Assembly: GCA_004009845.1 (NCBI GenBank)
Contig: RMBW01000042.1
Span: 372,001 to 436,000 of the forward strand
From: Davidsoniella eucalypti
Taxonomy: Eukaryota > Ascomycota > Sordariomycetes > Microascales > Ceratocystidaceae
Length of the DNA stretch: 64,000 nt
Direction: 5' to 3'
Shown here: positions 48,058 to 61,300 of the stretch, piece by piece
How positions within the stretch are numbered: the stretch's first letter is position 1
Layout of the letters: every line of letters starts with the position of its first letter
Notes under the pieces: generated by a model
The model's database searches: none
Seen by the model: only the letters and a program-made list of their open reading frames with translations
Told to the model about the DNA's origin: nothing
Made by a program: the position numbers and the translations under genes

Positions 48058-51000
48058 ATGGCTATGCCAGGCGGCCCTCGATCCGCCAGTCCAGCTATCC
48101 TGGAAGACCTTGGGTTTTTGCCCAATATCGACTTCAACGACCCGTATTCTATGGACTTGAGTGGCGCTGACTCTACGCCAAACCCTACCACCAAGCTCTT
48201 CACCTCGGATATCGGGGGTCTTCCTCATTCTCACCAAGGAATGTCACCACCAGACTCCGATCCCGAATCGTCTACTGAATCTACAAGCCCTTCCAACTCT
48301 GGCGCCGGTGCCAGACAGTCTCCTTCCGGGACTCCTCCCCAGTTCGCCACAGACGCCAAACATATGCCTATTGACTCTCTCGAAGATTCAAGGCTCAGCT
48401 GGAACCAAGGGGCTGCCTACATGTTTGGCCAGCAAAACCCTTCCAAGATGCACGATCCCAATATCATGGGCGACGACATGTTCGATTTTTCTGCCTTCGA
48501 AAGTAGCACAACTCCTAACAACCAAAACTCTCCGCACTCGGTACGTCACTCATACTTCGACTTCTTGACCCTCTCGCTCCCTACTAACATTGGCATACAC
48601 AGACCATGTTCCAGAACCAATCCACATCGCAGAAGCGCTCTCGATCTCAAGAAGCTACACTTGCCATGGCTGGTTCATCTGCACAAAATGCCTTCTATGC
48701 CAACACCATGGCGAGCATGTCATGGCTTCCCGACCAAGGCATCAACTTCCATCAGATGCCCCAAGGCCAATTCCCTATGGGAATGATGATGGGCAATATG
48801 CCTGTGAGCCCATTCTCGCAGTCTCAACAGCAAGCTTCACCTCGGCCACAACAGCAATCTCCATCACAGTTGCCCACGTTCATTCGCCTTCCCTATCATC
48901 TCATGATACATCCGGCGCCGAGCAAAAGTCGAGTCGAGACTCAACTCAACATCATTGTATCCATGGATCGCCTTCCCGAAAACGTCACAAAACTTCATCT
49001 ACCAACACATTCTATCTCAAAGCCGAAGCTTCTATCCAAGCCGGCGCATAAGCCCCAACCCGAAATACTCGAGCTCTACTGTATGGTGGTTTGTAGCAGT
49101 GTTGTAGGAAATTCAGACGTCCTCCGGAAGGTACTCATGCGTGCCGCTGCATCTGGACATCCCGAAACCCGTGATCCCAATACAGCATATGCAGAGACGG
49201 ATGACAACCATCCCAAGAATGGTGGTGAGGTGCACATCTGCTCCGGCTGTATCCAAAGAGAACGCAAGCGTGCCGCCCGCAAGAAGATCAAGAATATTGA
49301 AGATGACGAGCTCTGGTCAAACAACGAAAGCCGCAGAATTGTCGTATTCAACACAATGGAAGTCATTGATTGGACTAAGATGGAAGAGCCCGAACACAAA
49401 AGTAGATGGCAAGCCATAGTCCCCATGCGCATTGCCTGCTACTGCCGTCACCACGGCGAAAAGGAGGGTTTCAAGGTCATTATGACTATCAAGGATCACC
49501 TCAACAATGTGCTTGCCCAGACCATGACCGAAAACATCATGATCACCGATGACCACAAAACTCATCCAGTCGAGGCTAATGACCCCAACAAGGCTGTGCG
49601 ACGTGCGGCTGCCCGTGCCCGCCGGTCTCGTCCCCGGCCGAGCAGTAGCCTAAGGTCAAAGTCTGGACTGTCTGGCGACAAGAGTCGCCTTCGGAGAGAT
49701 TCTGACAGCAATTCTGATTCATATCCTACACCAGAAGACCTCGAAGAGCCATCAACGAAAAGACGCAAGTCATCTGGCTCGCCAAAGCTTCCAGCCAGCA
49801 TGGCCATGACCTCAATGGATACCTCGCAGGCACAGGCTGTGCCAGTTCTCACGCCTCTTTCGATCTCAGCGAACGGGGTTGCTGTGGCCCCTGGAGTCGT
49901 TGGAGCTCCGGTCCCGGTTGCCATGAACCCTCATCAATCTTCTGTATCACCTTATACTCCCGCAGTACAACTTCCATTCCGACCCGACGGTCTGGGCTCA
50001 CCAGTACACGGCCTCTCCATGCACGGTCTTTCAGTTCAATCACCGATCAATGATCCCATCTTCTCCCCCGATAACCAAGTAGCTACTATCGATACACTTG
50101 CAATGATGCAATTTAACTCTACGCCCTCATCTGCCCGGCAGAGCCGCGACCCTAGCCCCGGTCTGATGCAAACGCCCCGGCCCTCGGTTGCCACTTCTCA
50201 TGCTTTGATGAGTAGATCACCAGCCACCGCCCAAGCCTCACATCCATACATTCAAAAGATTGTTCCTGCTGAGGGAAGCAAGTGTGGTGGTAGTGAGGTT
50301 ACTGTTCTTGGTGTTGGATTCCGACCTGGAATGCGTGTAATGTTCGGTGACCGCGAGTCTACCACCACCAACTTCTGGGGTGAAAACACACTTCTATGTC
50401 GTTCGCCTCCGTCTAGCTCCGCTGGTCTCGTTCGCGTGACAGTGGCGCCTAAAGCAGGTAGTCAGGTTCCTGTTCCTCAAAACCCTCAGGCTACTTTTAA
50501 GTATCTCGATGATGATGGTGAACAGTTGATCCGCATGGCTCTTACTATTCTCAACCATAAGATGAATGGTAAGATGGAAGATGCTGATTCTGTAGCTCGC
50601 CGTGTCTTCAACAGTGCCGGCTCAGGTCTCGAGAGTTCTGATAATGGCGGCCAACGTCATTCGGGTGTCTCTTACAACCGAGCTTCCATGGGCGATACAG
50701 AAGTCATGGTCATGAAGTGCCTCGAGAACATTGATCTTTGCACTACCATGCACATTCCTCAGTTTGACCTGAAGAGCTCCTCGGGCCAGACTATGCTACA
50801 TCTCGCTTCTTCCCAAGGCTTCGATAGAATCGTCGCCGGTCTTCTAGCTCGAGGTGCTAATCCCAACTCCCGTGACAAGGCTGGCTACACGCCTCTCCAT
50901 CTAGCTGCTCTCAACAACCATGTCGAAATCGTCCGCCGACTCGTCATTAACCGCGCCGACGTCAAGATTAAGTCCGTTGCAGGCTACCGCGCCGCTGATA

Positions 51001-52319
51001 TGACCACCGGTGATGACGTTTCCGAGGTTCTTTCTCCCCACAGCCAGCTCAGAAGAAATGTGAGCCACCACAACCTCAGCAGAGCTTCCAGTGAAGAGTC
51101 CCTTGAGTCTTTACCCCGCATGCTCATGTCCCAACAAAACCATGGTTCCTCAAGAAACTCCACAGATATCAGCCCCGAATATTCCAGCTTCGAAGACGAC
51201 GAGTTTGATACCTCTAGTCTGGAGCTCGAGGACGACGAGGCTTCTGAACAATCGGAAGATGAAGCCACAGACATATCTCATGTTATCAGTCGTACTCGTA
51301 GTGCTAGACATATCAACAGAAGTAGCACTCCGGAGAACGATGACCGAGAAGGTCATGTCCCCAATTCTCCTGGTATGACTGCCAACCTGTCAGCTCAAAT
51401 CCAAATGATGCAACAAACATTGTCTGAGCATCTTCCTGCCCTAGCTCAGATTCGCAACATCACCAACTTGGCAAACCTACCCAACCTCGCGAACCTAGCT
51501 CAGATCCCCGGCTTTGCCACTGATTACCAGGCTGTTAGACGCTGGGGCCAGTATCTCACACTTCCAGGCCAACGTACTGAAGCAGCTGACTCCAATGCTG
51601 CTCAGTCGGAGGGACTTCCGCGTGCTTCTTCTGAAGCCCCGCCATCGTACAATGATATCTTCCCTGGAGGCGATATCAAGGCTCCTCGCTCGGCCGAAGA
51701 AGCTGCAGCCCGGTTGGAAGCCTTTAGAGATTCTAAGGAAGCTGCTGCTACTGCCGAAGAGCAAGAGCACATCAACAACGCCACTGCCGATTCTCTACAG
51801 GATAATGCCGTGTTGTGCGAGGAGGAGGATAAAGAGACTGGAATCAGCCTTAACGACAAAAACACATCAGATGTACTTACTATCGGCCCCAAGAACGCCA
51901 TTACCAAGGAACAGCAAGCCAATTTTCTACGGGCTTACCACGCCAAGAACACTGGCCTCGGTGCTGACCGCAATCTGTGGCTAGTATGGATCCCGCTACT
52001 GGTGCTTATGAGCTTTGCTATGTACGCGACCACCTACCCACACGTAGTCAGTCATCTCTGGCTGGCTGCGCTAGACTATTTTGGTGTGCCTCAAGACAGC
52101 CTTGCCCGCGAGCTCGGTCTCCCTGTAGCCAACATGCTGACACTCACGAAGCTGTCGGATGTTCTGGGCACAGCAGTCGCCGCAGCAACATCGTCCCAAG
52201 CTACCCAAGAAGCAGCAGAGGCAGCTAGCGTCGATAAGGGGGAGATGGCATCACAGGATAATGATATTGGTATCATACCAGTACCAGATGTTCTAAACCA
52301 TCACGCTGTTGTTGTTTAA
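48058..52319 (+). CDS. MGA2: MGA2/SPT23-like membrane-tethered transcription factor (IPT/TIG, ankyrin, C-terminal TM)
   Basis: Join 48058..48540, 48603..52319; 1399 aa, one 62-nt phase-0 intron. In yeast this family sits in the ER as an inactive precursor that senses membrane lipid packing, is ubiquitylated by Rsp5, processed by the proteasome with Cdc48 and released to induce the OLE1 desaturase. Domains in order: disordered Ser/Pro/Gln-rich N-terminus; the conserved MGA2/SPT23 N-terminal region at about 269-460 (SRVETQLNIIV ... VTKLHLPTHSISKPKLL ... ICSGCIQRERKRAARKK); Lys/Arg/Ser linker; IPT/TIG domain at about 706-800 (KIVPAEGSKCGGSEVTVLG); ankyrin repeats at about 888-965 (GQTMLHLASSQGFDRIV, GYTPLHLAALNNHVEIV); acidic stretch; PPSY at 1174-1177; one C-terminal membrane helix near 1286-1310 (LWLVWIPLLVLMSFAMYATT). 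The start follows a C/T-rich leader with an upstream ORF. Length exceeds the yeast proteins, mainly through disordered segments. Confidence 0.95.
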
Positions 52320-55300
52320 AGCGGTTGTTTTTGTTTTTTTGTTTCTTCTCCTGTTGTTCTTTTTTTGTATATCTCTGGAATTTCCGTCGGTTCTTGGCCC
52401 TTTGCGTTTGTTTTCACTAAATGGAATACCCCCTCACCTTCCCATTTTTTTTAGTCATTGGCTTCTTTATCTTTATCCATCACACACACCTACTCATGTA
52501 CGTGTTTTTATGTTTTTTTACTCTACGTTTTCTGCCTCATCCTATGGTCTATCACCTTCAACCCTTTTTAGATTTTTCTTCTTCATACTGTTCTTTCTTC
52601 GCGAGAGGTGGGCACACTCTCAGGCCCTCTTTCTCATAAAATGACACTATTTCTTATATCTTATTGGCTACTTTTTTTCTTCTCTCTTGGTTCTCTTGAA
52701 GTGCGCGCGAGCTTAATTTGGGATGGGTTCTTTCTTTTTTCATGTCATATCTTCACTGTTTCTTACAATTTACTTGACGTATCTGTTCTTACTTCATATT
52801 CCTTATACAGTTTTATCTCTCATACGCCTCTATCATGTCTCCTCTCTCCCTCTCGTCCACACTCACATTATCTTGCCATATAACCCCTTCTACCTGTCAT
52901 GTTCTTACCACTTTTCTCTATGCTCATCGACCTTCGTACCTTGGTGTATCAATGCTCGTTGTCATCCCAAATTTGATCCGTCTAGGCATGTTTTACCTTG
53001 ACACAATTACCCTACTTAAACATGCATCTAATAATTACCTTAGATATTCAGCCAATACCTTTCTTCTGTTTTATCAAATGTGTTACCAAGACAACATGTT
53101 CCCGTGAACAACGGTGTTCGTTTAGCTTCTTCTATCTATCCTTAGTCAGGTAGCATGATATACCGCAAGTGTAATGTTTTAGTATCATGGTCCCAGTCTC
53201 GGCACGACTATATCGCCTTCTGTAACATGGAGAAGCGGACTACGACAGGTCATGGAGCGGCTTCGAAGAGCTACACCATCTGATCCGTTATCCGAGAAGG
53301 ATTCTATATCATTAAAGTACCATTATCCGTATCCCACGAGACTCTTTTAACAAGTCTAGCACGAACTATGTCCATGTTTACGATTCATAACGTTGAAGGG
53401 TACGTCATGTGTGGTGCTTATACACCTTAAATCTTACACTTAACAAGTATACATCGATTCATTGTCTATCCCAGCTTGCGCCACAACTCGTGTCGATGCT
53501 TACACTGCCTACATCTTGCCATGTACTCGTAACTAAGATCACGCATTCACACGTTATTCCCTCGGCTCGCCATGTGTCCAACTGTAACCATTTGTCTCCT
53601 CTGGTGGTACCAAATGTAATATTAGCGGACCGATTGCCTTTAAATACGTCTTGTCTGGAGTCTTGTCTTGATGTGTCGGCTTCATGTATGTATATGGGGT
53701 ATGTATATGGGGTGTATCGGCCAGAATGGGAGGATAGTTTGCATTGTTTGCTCTGTGTAACACTGCACGGCATCATGCTGTGCTTCACTCCGGTTCTTCC
53801 TTTGGTGAGCCGCTGTTCCTTTTCTAACGTTTTTTTCTTTTCTTCTCTGATTCTTCTTGGGTTCTTGTTCTACTCAGTGGGGGTTCCTTTTTGAGAAATA
53901 TGGCAGGCTATGTTGAAAGTACGCAAGGCGATCGCATCTGGTCACCACCATATCATGCAGAGGAATCGTCTTGCGTGACCATGAGATGATAGTTGGCGGA
54001 CATCTATTATCTCATGTTCGCCCCTAAACCATGATACACACTCTGCAGTGGTAAAAGCTTATGCTACTTGTGTATCAATGTTCGCTAACTAAAACTACAG
54101 ACTGGCGTTTTGGCACTTGAATAGCGCAAGAATGTATCCGTTCTTGTCCCTGTGCTTACTTTCTTCTCCTTTCTATAATCTCCATACTGTGCTTCTCGTG
54201 TCTCGTGTGGACTCTTGGTGTGATACAACCGCCTCACGATACTTGCATCCGAACAGCCGGTCACTTCCTATTGACTGTGTATCTCTCTTTATGTGCCTAC
54301 GACCACTGATTGTATATAGCAATCCATGTTGAGCGAATTTCGCAATCTTCGACTATCGTCCAATATCCCCAAGTCTAGTTTCCATAGAAGTAAGAGAAAA
54401 CTTACGACGGTACTTCTGTTATTGCCGCTGATTTGCATCTTCCAATATAACATGTACCTCGATGTACAACTATAAGCGTCTACAGCTAGTCATATCCTCC
54501 ATATGATTCCAGCTTGACGCCCGCATGTCGATGATCAGCCTATCACAATGTTTCAGCATCCTCCCTATGACTATCTAGCTCATCGTGTATATCCAAGCTA
54601 GACTATTCTTGGAGTCTATTCTTGATGCTCTGGAATTTTGAAAACGTAGATCCATGCATGTGTATGCTTTTTTGCTGTCAGGTCGATAAACAAAGTACCA
54701 GTTCGGTATACCATACACAGTTACACCGCAGAAGAAGGGGAGAGTTAGCGGTCTTTTTTTTATGTGAATATGACCTACAGTACATGTTGGTAGCGTTTTT
54801 AGTTGCTTTTTCTGTCACTATCACAACGACCTTGGGGGCCACCGTTACTAAGGTGCTCTATATGTATACTAGTGCGTATACAGATGCATAGATATGTATA
54901 GTATGTACATCGTACCAGCCTTCCCAATCTCTTCTCAGTCAACAGCCTTCATAGCCACGACAGGCTATATGGTTGGGGCCGTGGAAGTATTCTAGGTAAT
55001 AATACCTTTACTCATTGAATGATACATCATAGCTAGTCTATACAGAGGACTAGATGGTAAGATGGATACCTTACATGGTACTTTGAATTATTTCATTGAA
55101 CTAGATCTTTGTGTTTCCAATCGTAGTGATACCAAAGAAGAGAGGATGTATCTGTTTATACGTATCTGTATTTGTAGACGCCCGCTGACTACGCAAGGGA
55201 TTCAAAACGAACAGGCATAATATTGAAAGGTGATATGGGGGTTGTATAAGAACATCTATGCGACAAAATCAAGGCTTGTCAACGGCACACAGTACCCGGC

Positions 55301-58300
55301 CGCACAAGGCTCTAGATGATATGTACTTAAGTAGCTCAGAGAAGAAAATCTACCGGCCTTTGTCGAGCAACAGGGCTCGTCATGTTCAGTGGCTTGGTAC
55401 CGCCAATTTCACTAAGTCACTGACGAAATATGAAAAAGGCACACAAGGACATGAGCAAAAGGGATAGATCATAATTGTCTTTAGCGGACGATTTACACCG
55501 AGATCTCGAGGCAGTGCCCATTATCTTTGCACCCAGACAATCACTTGTCCGCCGATGATCTTGTGAGCAAACTTCTAGGGAACTCAAGCGACCCTATCTA
55601 TTGTAACGCCGCCCGCTTGTTCCTAGTCTGAAACCAATGTATGTCTTCACCTTGCAAGTCAAGTCACTAGGCATCGAAAAACTATATATCTGTAAGTTAG
55701 TTTTCATATGCTAAGTGAGGTATCATGAATACTTCACCAACCAACGTGATGGATATTAAAGATAGGGTTATTATGTATCACATAAATCCAATATGTGGAG
55801 GTCTGTTATACCTTCTATACAACTACAACTTTGACCCTAAAGCTTACGTGCGTTAAGGGCGACAGGCTTCGGTCCCGAGCCTTTTCTTGCCTAAAATACG
55901 CTAGTGTCTCTCCCAAAGAGGCCACTAAAGACCAGGGGAACAAAAACAAGAGTGAACGGAAAGTTAAAAGGCCGTTAAATGGTCAATGCGCAGTTTCTTT
56001 TCTGCCCTTGACAACACAGATCATGTTGGATCAGGGCTCAGGCAGAGGACCTGGCAAACAGGCGAGCTCCAGAGAGGAAAGCAAGTATATGTACATATTA
56101 TATATATACTTGGAATGAGATGGACACTTGAGGCTATTTTGAGCATATTCTTGGTTTCTTTTAGACTCAGACCTAGAAGAAAGATAGCACGCATGCGCCT
56201 TGTTCTTGACCATGCTCGATATTCTTCGATATATGTAACTTGTTGGTTCAAGCATATGAAGAAATTCAAGGATACTGGATGTGCTTCAATACACAGGATA
56301 GCACAGTTTTGTTTGTCTTGACTAAGCTTCCCACGTCCAAAGCGCCGGAGTGTGATGGCGAGGTGGTAAAGATGATCTGAGACTAGACCCGAGAGTATTG
56401 TGGTTGGTCGGGTTAGTTGGTAACTTGGGAGTCTATAGGGGCTGCAGATGCATTTACAGGGCTCCCTGAAGAGCTCTTCTGTATTTAGGCGCCCAAGTCC
56501 CTGGAGCTACAGCATGTTGGCTTTAGTGAGCTAGCAGCTGGTAAACAATAGGGCAGAGCCTACCCAACACAGCCCATTCCCCATCCTATCCCAGACCAAG
56601 AGAATTGCGTTAATGGAGACGAGAAATCCAGACCAGGGGAGGGCGTACAATAATACACTGTTACATGCAGGTTACATGTACATAATACAGATACAACACA
56701 GATAAAATCCGCACAGAGCTAGGATACTTGAAAAGGAGTGCTAGTTAGAGTCGATATTGGCATCGATACCGAGACCGAGGAAGGATCAGAGAAGCGAGAA
56801 AACGGCCATGGTAGGATTTCTTGATGATGCGGAATTGTACGATGGTGGGATGTATCAGCACAGTGGGTTCGATGGGCTTAATAGACAATAGAGAACAGCA
56901 GCCTTTGTCCTTCTGCTGCGCCTAGCTTGATACCATACGGCCATAAAGACTGTGAATTACTCTTTGCTTGCTTGTCTAGCGGGGAAAGTCAGAGTATGTA
57001 TGTAAAAATTAAAAATAATTAAAAATAGATCAACCGATATCTATGTAGTTGTTGGTAGGGGACATGTCATCATTTGTTGACCTGCAAAGCTCAGCACTGC
57101 TGAACGATAAGAGAGAAAATTCCCACGATTCGGTGCCTGTGGAGCTTCTGTTAGGCTCTTGTCCCGGGAAGATGCCTGTAGAGATACCAGCTTACGGGCC
57201 TGAAAGCCCTGTAGCAAGTACTGCTAATGCACTATGACTTTGCGTAGGAACATATGCCTTCTCCTACAACTTGGGTTTGGGGAAAAGCCAGAGCAAATCC
57301 CGAGTCTCTGTTCCAACTAGGTTCCAGTTGAATTTGCGAACAATAGACAAAAGAATAATAGTGCATACGTATTTAACACGAGTGGCATCGGTTCCTACTA
57401 CTACACTGCTTCGAGCGTCAAAAGAGCGAGAGCGCGAAGTCCGCCTTCTACATATACAAGATCTTTGATATGTTCAAAGCGTAGTTTTTGCTGCTTATCA
57501 GGAAAAGATCAAGAGCATATCAAACTCACCGCACCAGATTCGTTTCATGCTTAACAGCTGAAAAAAAAAATGAAAATGAAAAAAGACTTAACTGAGGACA
57601 AGGCAGTTAATGGTACCTGTCGGTTTGCTCTTTCGCGGTAATGAGACTATACATAAACAAACAACTTGTTATTAGCATCATTTTATATTCTTGCTGCGCT
57701 TAGTGGCCTGGCACTGTCTTTATTGTTTTAGTAGCCTAACAGGCGGCATCGTTACTGACGAGGGGCGCTAACGTGGCAGCTGTCAAAAGAGTTCTTGGGC
57801 AGCTTAGCCTCGTACGCTAAATCATGCGCTGTTTAGTGGCAGATCGGCCTGTCTCATCATAGCTTCTATTCACCAAGCAAACAACACGAGACTTTTCTTT
57901 CTTACTCATGATATTCACAAGATTACTAAATGTACAGTCTGCCATAGGGAATTCGGTGGCCGTTCGTCCATCCCCAATGGCTTCTTTGGGGGCAGATATA
58001 GAGCTCCGAGACTTTACTTGGCCCATGCATTCATTATTTCCTTCTTCTTTAGCAAAGAGCTATCGAGACTTGGAAGTCCTGCATCTTAGAGCATTCTTGG
58101 CTAGAAATGAATGGCGGGTCCGAGTTTCGAGATGTAGCAACTAATCGCTAATCGTCTGGTTTTTTGTTTTGTCTTTAGCCCCCGGTCTTGGGCCTGATAC
58201 GAGGTTCCAAGAACTGACTGTGCAATCCCAATGTCAAGAATTGCTTCAAGCGGAAATATTGGCGAGAGACGACAAGATCCTACGCCTTCTCACAGTTGTC

Positions 58301-61300
58301 CCGGTGAAGGAGAGGGAACGGTGAATAGAGAAGGACGTTGTTGTAGTATTACATGTATCTGTATCTGTGCCAATAGAATGCCCAGGTAATTGCGGTGTTG
58401 CAAGGACCAGGGATTTTCAACTTTGGACGTGCATGCTAAAGCGTGGTGTTCTTCTTGCTGGTTCGTACTCATTGTTCTGTTGAGATATGACGATGATGGC
58501 CCATTTCCGAGGATTGATATGGGGGTGTATGCCGGGATAATGCCAGTTTCTCCAACCCATAACAATGAAAGCCTCTGCCCGTGGGTTCATCTGCAAGAAT
58601 CCTGTGAAAGAGCGTGAACGCCGAAACCCCGGAGAGCTAGGGTTCGGTTACGAGTTTGCTTCCGTCTTGTGAGCGCTACTATGGAAGTTAGCAGGGCCAC
58701 TTTAGACTCGGGCAACAGAGCAGACAAAAGCTTTGAAGGGGATAGAAAGGCGAGTGGGGCTTAGAGTTTGGTATACTGAGACTAGACTCTAGCACTAGCG
58801 AGATCTGTATATCTTGATGTGGAAAGAATGCCGTATTTTTCTTCTAAAGATAAGAACACGGTGAATCTAGGAACAAGCTTCCATGCCGCAAGCAAGGGGT
58901 ATTTCTGATATTGATAAGACCTCCCAAGTTAAGTCCCAAACCCAACACTGTGACATTCTGGCTGTAGATTGTCTGTATGAAGAGTCTCGTGGTTTCTCAA
59001 GTTCGTCTTCGTCTGTAAGTATATACAGCGTAGATATTAATGTATACATATATAGCTACACGAGGTGCAACAAGACATAGTATGATAACCACTATAGACA
59101 CATTGTCGTCTGAATAAATAAATAAAAAGTGCCACTGTTTGATATATCAAACCGTTCACGCTCTTGACTCAAACTTTGACCGACAGCCACAGCAAAATCA
59201 TAGCACTACTGTTCAGCTGAGAAACGGTTCAGGCATCGGAAAACAGTAAATATAGAATCACGTACTTATAACGATATGTACACTATGCCACCTTGAAATA
59301 CGTGTCCGAGCCGCGCATCATACGCTCAGATACTTGTACCGTATATACTTGCAATCCGGTGTTTTTTTTATACATCTTTCTTTCATTTATATATATTAAC
59401 ATGTATCTTAACATATTTTACTCGTCCAGAAGCTCTGTCATATCTTACATATATCTTTTCCAACGTATATTCCGTGATATATGTATTTAGTTGTTATTTG
59501 TTGGTCAAAAATGGAGGGCGACCAAAGCATGGTTTGCTTGGATCAACGTGACGTTCCGTTTTATTATCTTCACTATAATACGGCATTGATAATACTCACC
59601 ACTCACATATATTTGTATAATGCAGCCTGGCTAATGTCAAAAGGTCTGTTTTGACAAGGGCAGCAAGGCGGATGGTAAATGAGGTGGGGGTGTATACTAA
59701 GCGAATAAAGAAAGGGAGAACTGAAAAGATACAAGACAGCATAGAATTTCCCACTAAAGGGCTTTCATTGTTTTGACTTTAATCAATATGTGACACCAAA
59801 GCATGCTGAACACCACTAGGCCAGGAGAAAGAGATGTAGTAGCTGCTGAAATTATAGAAAGTGGTTTGACACAGGAAGTGGCATCTCAACCGCAAATTCA
59901 GTCTGTAGTGAAGTGACAAAGACAATACTGGCCATCAAATATAACATGTACAACAACCAACAACCATGTTCGTACGGCAAGCTTAGACACGGAGACAACA
60001 AAGTAAGCGCAAAAGAATACATATAGAATAAGAGAGAAAACAGTTTTTGGGAAAATTCCCTGTTTGGGAAATCTTGCTGGGAGAGGCAATGGGGCTAAGA
60101 CACCCGGTGTCCTCGCAAACAATACGACGTCTTGGGTCGATGAAGCAGAAAAGAAAGAAAAGAAAAGTCTATTTGCACAGACTGCGTCGTGTACGGAGAT
60201 TGCCACATCCGAGGGTTACGAAGAAGTAGTTAACCCTATGTTTCGTTGAAAATGTTTTGTATCAAACCCCAAATCGTCAACCCTGGATGTTTAACCGAAC
60301 GTGGCAGTATCACAGATCCTACAGCAGGCCAAAAAAAACTGCATAACAGAGCATAGAGGATGGAATGGGAGAGAGAAGAAAAAGGGCTGAAAAAGAAGAG
60401 TGCAACGAACTACAAGATATGCAGCCACTTTAAGTTGACGGGCGTCTTTGAACAACGCAGCCCTCCTTTTTTTCCGTCTTTATTTTTTCTTTCCTGTTTC
60501 TCTCGATTTCAGTGTCAATGACTGGGATTGAATCGGAGTAGGATATATTCCTTATCTCCCTCCAGCCTGGCTAGGAACAGAAGTCTCTCTCCAAAAGGAA
60601 AGACGGTGAGGTGAGTCTGTCAAATTGTAGGCTTGGTTGGATGGATGGGATGACCACAGAGACGGTAGGTCACAGGACCAATCATTTTCTCGTTTCCTAT
60701 TTTGTAGCTCTAGTGGTTTAGGCGATGCTACCTATAGTTTAGTTGTGATATCTCTGTACATAAACTATCGAGAGAACGTAATAACAGCGGCTGCCAAGAG
60801 GCACATATATCCGTAATTGACTCAATCATCTAGAAATCAAAGGACACCACATTTGTGAGTACCTGAGCTGTATATATTTGTCTTTTTCTTACCTGTATGA
60901 ACTATAAAACATCAAAAGAGAATTGCGTACTAGGTAGCTAGCTGGGCAGCCCGTTATTGGTTGTTATTCGATATGCGACTTCAAACTATATTCAAGATAG
61001 TCTCTGATATTTGTATGAGAAAAACCAGTGGGTGTCTTCTGCTATTTAGTTTCGGTATCTCAGACGTCTGAATGATCTGAGTGTCACCCACCCTAATCCA
61101 TTAACCCAATAGCTTACGCCAATCCGGTTACTCCAGCACTCACCGGTCCCGAGACACCTTCTTGACTCCTTGGACATTCTTTTTAAATGCGGTCTGTGCC
61201 AGATTCTTTGTTTGGATTCTGACTGTCGGAATCGACTTAGCGTTGAACCAAGCTCGATGAAATCCCCAGAGTACAAAACAAGGGTCTGTGCTGATGATTG

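Noticed and set aside
53687..53712. Two perfect copies of a 13-bp unit (TATGTATATGGGG)
   Set aside because: Only two units; a small replication-slippage product, not evidence for an element or array.
53409..53894. 161-codon plus-strand frame after the MGA2-like gene
   Set aside because: Composition follows T/C bias, no family signature, no supporting context.
56850..56880. GGTTCGATGG resembling a tRNA B box
   Set aside because: No matching A box or cloverleaf could be drawn around it; no tRNA gene was found elsewhere either.
57049..57237. 62-codon plus-strand frame with acidic/Pro-rich sequence
   Set aside because: No ATG at the frame's beginning, short and unrecognised.
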